Below are positions 1-5,253 of a stretch of 17,072 bases of DNA, in pieces. The notes under the pieces were generated by a model. The model was not told the origin of the DNA. It ran no database searches and saw only the letters and a program-made list of their open reading frames with translations. Position 1 is the first letter of the stretch; every line of letters begins with the position of its first letter. Origin of the DNA: Avisuccinivibrio_A sp964399665 (GTDB lineage: Bacteria; Pseudomonadota; Gammaproteobacteria; Enterobacterales; Succinivibrionaceae); the NCBI GenBank assembly GCA_964399665.1, contig CAYNSI010000025.1, positions 1 through 17,072 on the forward strand, written 5' to 3'. The translations under genes and the position numbers were made by a program.

Positions 1-23
1 AACAATAGCAAGCTTACTGCGCC

Positions 24-48
24 AAGAGTGCTGCGCTGCAGGACTCTT
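24..48. repeat. Hairpin without U-tract
   Basis: AAGAGT (24-29) pairs with ACTCTT (43-48). Inside, CTGC and GCAG pair around a GCT loop, separated from the outer stem by a G/G mismatch. No T-tract follows on either strand, so this is not a classical intrinsic terminator. It could be the 3' end structure of a gene left of the window, or an RNA element. Confidence 0.45.
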
Positions 49-94
49 CATGCTCCATAATTTAATATCCCTTTGCACTGTATTGGCAGATCTT

Positions 95-113
95 AGATGA
101 CAGCAGGTCATCT
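95..113. repeat. Perfect 7-bp inverted repeat
   Basis: AGATGAC (95-101) and GTCATCT (107-113) flank the 5-nt loop AGCAG. It lies about 300 bp upstream of the LysR gene. There is no T-tract, so a DNA operator or RNA hairpin is as likely as a terminator. Confidence 0.4.
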
Positions 114-287
114 TGGAGATCATCACAGCCTTTGGTATTGGCAGCTACAGCAAGGAAAAAAAGATTTTTGAGTCTGTAATTTTTCTTTCATATTCAAGAG
201 GCGAGGATCTCCTGTATTTTGTGGTCTTACTCTTGGGCGTTTACTAAAAGCGGCAGGACTTCACTGCGTAAACTGTTTGAGATCCAA

Positions 288-306
288 GTAAAAGCGGTTG
301 TTTTAC
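288..306. promoter_or_regulatory. Dyad GTAAAA-N7-TTTTAC, possible LysR operator
   Basis: GTAAAA (288-293) and TTTTAC (301-306) form a perfect interrupted palindrome with a 7-nt centre, about 105-120 bp before the LysR start codon. LysR-type regulators usually bind AT-rich interrupted dyads containing T-N11-A near their own promoter. The location suits autoregulation, but this is inference from symmetry and position only. Confidence 0.3.
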
Positions 307-322
307 CCTTAAGAAAACCGTT

Positions 323-342
323 TCATTACCTAAGAATATTCA
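323..342. repeat. 20-bp repeat, copy 1
   Basis: TCATTACCTAAGAATATTCA occurs here and again, identically and in the same orientation, at 11306-11325. It contains the palindrome GAATATTC. This copy ends 66 bp before the LysR ATG. The identity stops abruptly at both ends. A 20-bp match is very unlikely by chance in 17 kb, so it probably marks a binding site or a dispersed element. Confidence 0.7.
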
Positions 343-408
343 TTAAGGTTAATTTTTAGAAAAAGAACATCTTAAGCTAAGCTAAACTAAAGGCATGGAG
401 GGTTTTAC

Positions 409-1299
409 ATGCTGGAGCTTAAAAGTCTTTATAACTTCATCACGGTAGCTCAGGAGCGCTCGATCACCAAAGCTGCCTATAAGCTGTATATCTCACAGCC
501 TGCCTTAACACGGCAGATCCATGCCTTAGAGGAGGAATGCGGTACAGCGCTTTTTATCCGCAGCCGCCACGGGCTTACTCTCACCGAAGAAGGATTGCTG
601 CTCGTTAAGAGAGCTGAACAGCTTTTGGACTTTGCCGACAAGACCTTAAGTGAGCTTAAAGGCGGCAGCAGTGAACTTAAAGGGCGTATTGCCGTGGGGA
701 TGGGGCTTTTACACTCCTGCCGCCGTCTGATTGAGGCTATGGGAGAGTTTGCAACAACGCACCCTCAGGTCACCTTTGAGGTCAGAACAGCCAATGCTGA
801 TGCCATCAAACTGCATATTGAAAGAGGCACTTTGGATGTGGGGCTGCTGCTGGAGCCCATTGACATTGAACTGTTTGACACCTGCCACTTTGGCTGTGAG
901 CATTTTGCTGTGTTTATGCGGCAGGATCATCCTTTAGCTTCAAAAGACACCATCTGTTTAGGCGATCTTAGCGGGCAAAATCTCATCCTCCCGTCCCGGC
1001 ACGGGGTCAGGCAGGAGATCGAAAAATACCTTGAGGGTGTGAAGGTAGGCAAGATCAATTACAGTAATCTTACCTCCAATGGTGCCTTGATGGTAGTCAA
1101 TGGCCTGGGACTGTTTATTGCAGTTGATGACGGCTACAGCATAAACCCAGCCTTGGGTCTTGAAAGACGCAGCTTTGATGAGCCGCTGCGGTTAAACTCA
1201 ACTTTGGCCTGGAGAAAAGGGGGAGTCTTAAGCAAGGCAGCGGCGGCCTTTGTTGATTATCTCAAAGAACATCAACGGGATCTAAGCTCCATTCAGTAA
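409..1299 (+). CDS. LysR family transcriptional regulator
   Basis: This is a cytoplasmic DNA-binding regulator of 296 residues, the normal LysR length. The N-terminal winged helix-turn-helix is clear at about residues 5-64, with the recognition region SITKAAYKLYISQPALTRQI at 18-37. The rest (about 90-290) is the two-lobed effector-binding domain. The start is supported by GGAGGG six bases before the ATG. It lies on the same strand as, and 244 bp before, the cyclophilin-like/aldo-keto reductase/dehydrogenase/flavodoxin cluster, which is its most likely target; this is inferred from neighbourhood. The effector cannot be told from sequence. Two candidate regulatory sites lie upstream, a dyad at 288-306 and a 20-bp repeat at 323-342. 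LysR genes are more often divergent from their targets, so a gene left of the window may also be controlled. Confidence 0.95.
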   Translation: MLELKSLYNFITVAQERSITKAAYKLYISQPALTRQIHALEEECGTALFIRSRHGLTLTEEGLLLVKRAEQLLDFADKTLSELKGGSSELKGRIAVGMGLLHSCRRLIEAMGEFATTHPQVTFEVRTANADAIKLHIERGTLDVGLLLEPIDIELFDTCHFGCEHFAVFMRQDHPLASKDTICLGDLSGQNLILPSRHGVRQEIEKYLEGVKVGKINYSNLTSNGALMVVNGLGLFIAVDDGYSINPALGLERRSFDEPLRLNSTLAWRKGGVLSKAAAAFVDYLKEHQRDLSSIQ

Positions 1300-1463
1300 G
1301 CTTAAGACCACTGTTTTTGAGGGTAAAAAAGGTCGTATCAAAAATAAGGATCAAGAATGCTTTTTTTACAAGAAAGTAATGAATAGCTTAGGTTGCAGAA
1401 AACGACAGGAACTTTTAGAGCCTCTTAAAGCCTCATAGAGTTGGTTAGATATAACATTAGGGT

Positions 1464-1502
1464 ATGGAGGAGGTTTTAAAAACAGTATTTTACAGAGCCT
1501 AA
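1464..1502 (+). other. Possible 12-codon leader ORF before the redox operon
   Basis: An ATG at 1464 opens a 12-codon frame (MEEVLKTVFYRA) ending in TAA at 1500-1502. The last A of that stop is the first base of an upstream in-frame ATG (1502) of the cyclophilin-like gene. Only a weak AGGG precedes it. It could be a leader peptide or chance; its GGAGGAGG stretch may instead be a fortuitous ribosome-binding sequence. Confidence 0.15.
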
Positions 1503-1543
1503 TGCCTCTTTTAATCTTAAGACATGATAAGAGGAGGCTTTTT

Positions 1544-2026
1544 ATGAATCGTTTTGCATCGGTAATGTTTACTGCCGTGTTGGCAGGATCAGTTTTACTC
1601 CCTGCAGTCAGTGTAGCTTCGGCAGAAGAACTGCCTGCTGTAACCTCAGATCAAGCCGTGCTTGAAGTTAAGGTTAAGGTAACCGCAGACAATCAGGTAT
1701 TTGATGCGGTGTGGTATGACACCCCTCTTGCCCGTGAAGTGCTGGAAGCCTTCCCTCTTACAGTACGCATGTCAGGCTATTTAGGCCGGGAGTATTACGG
1801 CTCATCGCCGCTTTCACCTAAGGTGCGCCCAGAGGGGCAGTACCACTTTGCAGACGGTGAGATCACCTACTGCTTTGTCAATAACACCATCGCTGTTTTC
1901 CATCATCAGACAGACCGTCCCAATTTGGGCATGGAAGTTGTCCCTATCGGAAGGATCACTAAGAACCTGGATGCTTTTTTGGCAATGGACCGCACCATTG
2001 ACGTCGTCTTTGAAGTGCAAGAATAG
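1544..2026 (+). CDS. Exported cyclophilin-like fold protein
   Basis: The protein is 160 residues from the ATG at 1544. I prefer this start over the ATG at 1502 because GAGGAGG (1531-1537) lies 6 nt before it and because the protein then begins with a clean Sec signal peptide: MNRF, a hydrophobic stretch to about residue 24, and cleavage after ASA at residue 27. Residues about 38-158 resemble the small beta-rich cyclophilin-like family (Pfam Cyclophil_like). Family-type features are YDTPLAREVLEAFPLTVRMSGYLG, the Y-C-F-N stretch before the 'IAVFHH' strand, and VPIGRI. These proteins are not established peptidyl-prolyl isomerases, and their biochemical role is unknown to me. The family often neighbours flavodoxins and aldo/keto reductases, as here. 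It is first in the cluster and 35 nt before the aldo/keto reductase. Confidence 0.8.
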   Translation: MNRFASVMFTAVLAGSVLLPAVSVASAEELPAVTSDQAVLEVKVKVTADNQVFDAVWYDTPLAREVLEAFPLTVRMSGYLGREYYGSSPLSPKVRPEGQYHFADGEITYCFVNNTIAVFHHQTDRPNLGMEVVPIGRITKNLDAFLAMDRTIDVVFEVQE

Positions 2027-2061
2027 CAGCTTCTGTCAGCGCATTTTGATAAGAGGGAATT

Positions 2062-3063
2062 ATGCAATACAGATATCTTGGCAAGATTAAGGTCAGTGCC
2101 ATCGGCATGGGCTGTATGGGATTTAGTCACGGATACGGACAGGGTCCGTCCACTGCGGAGGCTTTAGATTTAATCAGACAGGCCTTTGATTTGGGCTGCA
2201 CTTTTTATGACACAGCAGAAGGCTATTTGCACGGTGAAAATGAAAGACTGGTAGGTCAGGCTGTAAGCTCCTTCAGGGACAAAGTGGTACTGGCCACCAA
2301 ATTTCACCTTGATGACAGTGAGACAGGATCCAATCTCAAAACTGCCGTCCGCCGCCATCTTGAAGGGTCACTGCGCCGTTTGAACTGCAGTTATATTGAT
2401 CTTTATTACTACCATCGCATCAATCCGCGCTTTGAACTAGAGGAGGTGGCTCAGGCTGTTGAACCTTTAATTAAAGAGGGGCTTATTCGCGGCTGGGGGC
2501 TCTCGCAGGTTGACACCAAGGCCATTTGCCTGGCCCACAGCATCTGTCCTTTAACCGTAGTGCAGAGCGAGTACTCCATAGCAGAGCGCATGTTTGAAAC
2601 CGATGTGATTCCTTTGTGCGAAAAATTAAGTATAGGTTTTGTACCCTTCTCCCCCATGGGGCAGGGGTTTTTATCAGGCGCCTGTAAGCCTGGGGCAGTC
2701 TACACCGGAGATGATGTCAGACGGGCTATCACCCGCTTTAAACCAGAGAACATGGTGAAAAATGCGCCTTTGCTTGAGCTGATACATAAGTTCGCGGACA
2801 AATACCACATGTCAAAGGCTCAGTGGGCATTGAGCTGGATCTTGAAGATGAGCTCCATCCATGTACCGATCCCTGGAATGCGAAGCAGTGAGAGGATTAA
2901 AGAAAATCTGGGGGCTTGGGACTTTAAGATAAGTGACAGCGACCTTCAGGAGTTCAACAAGAGGCTTTCTGAGCTGACCTTATACGGTAACCGCACCGAT
3001 GAGGACATTATGGCCATGTACCAGAAAGACGACCTTTCAAGACCCCAGGCTGTGCTCAATTAA
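2062..3063 (+). CDS. Aldo/keto reductase
   Basis: This is a 333-residue cytoplasmic NADPH-dependent oxidoreductase of the aldo/keto reductase TIM-barrel superfamily. The catalytic tetrad is visible: Asp50 and Tyr55 in FYDTAEGY, Lys80 in LATKF, and His118 in YYYHR. The N-terminus (YRYLGKIKVSAIGMGCMGFS) is typical of bacterial members that reduce small carbonyls or quinone-like compounds. The late SSERIKEN stretch (about residues 274-281) fits the NADP-binding end of the barrel. The physiological substrate cannot be read from sequence. A TGATAAGAGG leader (2047-2056) supplies the ribosome-binding site. The gene is second in a cluster with a cyclophilin-like protein, an alcohol dehydrogenase and a flavodoxin, which suggests a shared carbonyl or redox detoxification role under LysR control (inference). 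Confidence 0.93.
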   Translation: MQYRYLGKIKVSAIGMGCMGFSHGYGQGPSTAEALDLIRQAFDLGCTFYDTAEGYLHGENERLVGQAVSSFRDKVVLATKFHLDDSETGSNLKTAVRRHLEGSLRRLNCSYIDLYYYHRINPRFELEEVAQAVEPLIKEGLIRGWGLSQVDTKAICLAHSICPLTVVQSEYSIAERMFETDVIPLCEKLSIGFVPFSPMGQGFLSGACKPGAVYTGDDVRRAITRFKPENMVKNAPLLELIHKFADKYHMSKAQWALSWILKMSSIHVPIPGMRSSERIKENLGAWDFKISDSDLQEFNKRLSELTLYGNRTDEDIMAMYQKDDLSRPQAVLN

Positions 3064-3071
3064 AGTTACTA

Positions 3072-3099
3072 ACATTTAAGGTTAATGCAAACCTAATGT
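3072..3099 (+). repeat. Intercistronic hairpin
   Basis: ACATT-TA-AGGTT (3072-3083) pairs with AACCT-AATGT (3090-3099) around the loop AATGCA: ten base pairs with a 2-nt bulge. It fills most of the 62-nt gap between the aldo/keto reductase stop and the dehydrogenase start. No T-run follows directly, so mRNA processing, stabilisation or protein binding fit as well as termination. Confidence 0.5.
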
Positions 3100-3125
3100 G
3101 GCTGTTTTGATAAGAGGAAGATCCC

Positions 3126-4187
3126 ATGAGTGAACAACAGATGATGACAGGTGCCGTGCTGGCAGGGCCCAGCAGGCTTGAGGTAAAACAGATTTTACTG
3201 CCTAAGGCAGGATTCGGGGAGCTTTTGATAAAGGTTAACTCCTGCGGCGTGTGCGGCTCTGATATTCATATGTGGAAACAAGGAAAGCCCTGGGGTGAGG
3301 GACTGACCGATTTTGTTTTAGGTCATGAGTTTTGCGGCACGGTAGTAGATCCTGGGGACTCAAAGTTTAAATCAGGTGATAGAGTGACCTTCTGGGCCAA
3401 TCTATACTGCGGCCAATGTGATATGTGCAGACAGGGGCTTGAGCATCTGTGCCGTGCCGTCGGAGGTAAAAACTATATCGGCTTTGTCTGCAACGGCGGC
3501 TATGCCCAGTACTTCAAGGGACCTGCCAAAAACGCCTACCTGCTGCCAGACAGTGTTACGGATATTGCAGCTGCCACCATCGATCCTCTAATGGTGGCCT
3601 ACCATGCCGTCAAGCGCTCCAACCCCGGCATCAACAGCAGGGTGCTGATTGCAGGATCTGGCATTATAGGCTCTTTTATTGCTGATCTGTGCCGTAAAAA
3701 AGGAGCAGCCTACATTGCGATGACAGCTCCCAATCAGACTAAGACTACCCGCTTAAAGGAACTTGGGCTGTGCGATGACTACTTTATGTGTGATGATCCA
3801 AAGCTTGAGCAAAAACTCCAGCAGGCAGCCCCTGGAGGTTTTGATGTGTGTTTTGAGGCAGTTGGCAATGAAAGCGCCTTCTCTACCTTGCTGCATTGTG
3901 TCAGACCTGGCAGCACCGTGGTCATGATTGGCAATACCATCAGCCCGGATATCAGCTTTGAGATGAACCGCGCCGTCTTAAATGAGATCACTTTGATGGG
4001 CTCGGTATCCTGCACCGAAAAGGAATTTACCGAGACTATTGATCTTATTGCAGGGGGCATCATTGAGCCTGAGCAGTACGTCACTGACATTGTGGGGCTT
4101 GAAGAGCTGCAGGAGATCTTCAGGCGGCAAAGTACCATTGATGATCCATTGCTAAAAGCTGTCTGTCTGCCCAACGGCCGCAGATAA
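3126..4187 (+). CDS. Zinc-dependent medium-chain alcohol dehydrogenase
   Basis: This 353-residue cytoplasmic enzyme belongs to the zinc MDR superfamily (alcohol, sorbitol and threonine dehydrogenase-like). Likely catalytic zinc ligands are Cys43 (CGVCGSD), His67 with Glu68 (GHEFCG) and Asp153. All four structural-zinc cysteines are present (Cys95, Cys98, Cys101, Cys109). The Rossmann nucleotide-binding motif is GSGIIG at 177-182. It should oxidise an alcohol or polyol, or reduce the matching carbonyl, with NAD(P); the substrate is unknown. The start is fixed by a TGATAAGAGG leader at 3108-3117. A hairpin at 3072-3099 separates it from the reductase gene, and the flavodoxin gene follows at 43 nt. 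A role coupled to the neighbouring aldo/keto reductase, with one making and one removing a carbonyl, is plausible but unproven. Confidence 0.93.
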   Translation: MSEQQMMTGAVLAGPSRLEVKQILLPKAGFGELLIKVNSCGVCGSDIHMWKQGKPWGEGLTDFVLGHEFCGTVVDPGDSKFKSGDRVTFWANLYCGQCDMCRQGLEHLCRAVGGKNYIGFVCNGGYAQYFKGPAKNAYLLPDSVTDIAAATIDPLMVAYHAVKRSNPGINSRVLIAGSGIIGSFIADLCRKKGAAYIAMTAPNQTKTTRLKELGLCDDYFMCDDPKLEQKLQQAAPGGFDVCFEAVGNESAFSTLLHCVRPGSTVVMIGNTISPDISFEMNRAVLNEITLMGSVSCTEKEFTETIDLIAGGIIEPEQYVTDIVGLEELQEIFRRQSTIDDPLLKAVCLPNGRR

Positions 4188-4230
4188 ACCGATGATACAA
4201 ACTCAAGGTTACCAAAAAGAAGAGAAGATC

Positions 4231-4881
4231 ATGAAACTTATAACCGCACTTAAGACCACCCTGATCCTAGGCCTTACGCTGTCAGCAGTGGGTCAGGCAG
4301 CTTCTTTCGACCACAGCCGGCACGAGGGGGTCAAAGCTCTGGTGTGTTATTTTTCACGCTACGACAATACCGTGCTGCCCCCGCAGGAGGCAGATAATCT
4401 CACCGGTGCGTCCATTGTAATAGATGAGGGCAAAAAGGTTGGCAATACTGCCTTTATTGCAGGGGTGATTGCTGACGATCTTAAGGCTGATGTGTTCTCC
4501 ATTAAGACAAAGACTTTGCTGCCCGGGAGTTTTAATGAACTGATGGACTTAAACCATCAGGAGCAGCGGCTAAGATCTTTTCCTGAGGTTCAGGAGATCC
4601 CTCAACTTACGGACTATGATGTTATCTTTATCGGCTACCCTATCTGGGCTATGGAGGCACCAAGAGCAGTCAGTACCTTTATCCAAAGCTTAAGTCTTGA
4701 GGGGAAAAAAGTGGTGTTCTTCTGCAGTCATGACGGCTATGGCGCAGGATCCTCTCTGCGTACTTTATCAGCCCAGGTTCAAGGCGGCATAGTTGAAAGT
4801 AAGGCTTTAGTACTCAAAAGCGATGAAGTGGCGCACAGTGCTGAGGCCATCTTAGAGTTTGTACATTCACTTTCTTTTTAG
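4231..4881 (+). CDS. Exported flavodoxin family protein
   Basis: I start the protein at the ATG at 4231 (216 residues), preceded by an AAGAAGAGAAG purine tract. The in-frame ATG at 4192 would bury the signal peptide behind a charged leader. Residues 1-24 form a Sec-type signal peptide (MKLITALKTT, a leucine-rich core, GQA cleavage region), so the product is probably periplasmic. The remainder is flavodoxin-like: first strand VCYFSRYDNT (38-47), a GNT motif after an insertion (71-73), FIGYPIWAMEAP (133-144) with a probable flavin-stacking tryptophan at 139, and FFCSHDGYGAG (163-173). It would bind FMN and carry electrons, but the partner is unknown. Classical flavodoxins are cytoplasmic, so export is the notable point. 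It is last in the cluster and a terminator follows. Confidence 0.85.
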   Translation: MKLITALKTTLILGLTLSAVGQAASFDHSRHEGVKALVCYFSRYDNTVLPPQEADNLTGASIVIDEGKKVGNTAFIAGVIADDLKADVFSIKTKTLLPGSFNELMDLNHQEQRLRSFPEVQEIPQLTDYDVIFIGYPIWAMEAPRAVSTFIQSLSLEGKKVVFFCSHDGYGAGSSLRTLSAQVQGGIVESKALVLKSDEVAHSAEAILEFVHSLSF

Positions 4882-4900
4882 TTTTTGTGCAGCAAGGCTG

Positions 4901-4930
4901 AAAAATGGCCGCAGGCAGCGGCAGTTTTCT
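4901..4930 (+). terminator. Rho-independent terminator after the flavodoxin gene
   Basis: GCCGC (4908-4912) and GCGGC (4918-4922) form a GC stem around AGGCA. The flanking A-run (4901-4905) can pair with the TTTT at 4925-4928, lengthening the stem and giving the U-tract. It starts 20 nt after the flavodoxin stop and probably ends the redox operon. Confidence 0.6.
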
Positions 4931-5044
4931 TAAGCTGTCCCCCCGAGCTATCAAGGTAAAGCCCGGTGCGTTACCAAAAAGGGTATTTTTCTTGGATTAG
5001 GATGCAGGCAGGATCCTTAAGGGCAATGCCTTCTTAAGACAACA

Positions 5045-5058
5045 TAACAGGCCTGTTA
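5045..5058. promoter_or_regulatory. 14-bp perfect palindrome
   Basis: TAACAGGCCTGTTA is fully self-complementary and lies about 195 bp before the activator ATG. It has the size and symmetry of a dimer-binding operator. Which protein binds is unknown; autoregulation by the downstream activator is one option. Confidence 0.4.
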
Positions 5059-5187
5059 ACAAGGTTGTGAAGTCTTTGAGCGCATGGGCAGCCGATGTGC
5101 CTGCGCGCTGCAGACTACAGACTTGGTTTTTGCAGTTGTGTCAGGCTGCTCGAAAAGCGATGCACAGAAGACTTTTCCGACATTTAT

Positions 5188-5219
5188 AGGGCAGCTTAAG
5201 ATCTTTTCATTGCTGCCCT
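5188..5219. promoter_or_regulatory. 8-bp inverted repeat upstream of the activator gene
   Basis: AGGGCAGC (5188-5195) and GCTGCCCT (5212-5219) are perfectly complementary with a 16-nt spacer. The element ends 34 nt before the activator start. It sits just upstream of the possible -10 TATATG (5225-5230), so it may be an operator or a transcribed leader hairpin. Confidence 0.4.
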
Positions 5220-5253
5220 TGTCGTATATGCTACTTATGTTTAAGGAGCGTGT

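Larger units (their letters stand above)
1..408. other. Intergenic region upstream of the LysR gene
   Basis: No convincing gene was found here. The stretch holds two perfect hairpins (24-48 and 95-113), a 19-bp dyad (288-306) and one copy of a 20-bp repeat (323-342). There are short direct repeats: GTATTGGCAG at 80-89 and 135-144, and TAAAAGCGG at 245-253 and 289-297. Three tandem CTAAR units lie at 377-391, just before the LysR ribosome-binding site (GGAGGG, 397-402). A minus-strand frame stays open from 123 to the window edge, but it has no recognisable protein content. I could not place a sigma-70 promoter with confidence. Confidence 0.6.
4882..5253. other. Intergenic region before the sigma-54 activator gene
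   Basis: No gene was seen. From left to right it holds the flavodoxin terminator (4901-4930), a pair of weak mutually exclusive stems (GGTAA 4955-4959/TTACC 4971-4975 versus TACC/GGTA 4982-4985 before five Ts), a 14-bp perfect palindrome (5045-5058) and an 8-bp inverted repeat (5188-5219). The activator's ribosome-binding site AAGGAG (5243-5248) lies at the right end. TATATG at 5225-5230 is a possible -10 element, without a convincing -35. Confidence 0.6.

Noticed and set aside
1..123. Minus-strand frame open from an ATG at 121-123 to the left edge
   Set aside because: The 41 codons look like random sequence and pass through two hairpins. An AAAGG precedes the ATG, but this is not enough to call a gene.
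1408..1426. GG-N10-GC spacing upstream of the redox operon (AGGAACTTTTAGAGCC)
   Set aside because: The spacing fits sigma-54, but the -12 part (AGAGC) lacks TTGC and the -24 part is poor.
5086..5101. GG-N10-GC upstream of the activator gene (GGGCAGCCGATGTGCC)
   Set aside because: It keeps GGCA and TGC but misses the rest of the consensus, and would give a leader of about 140 nt. Too weak to call beside the clear site at 11062-11078.
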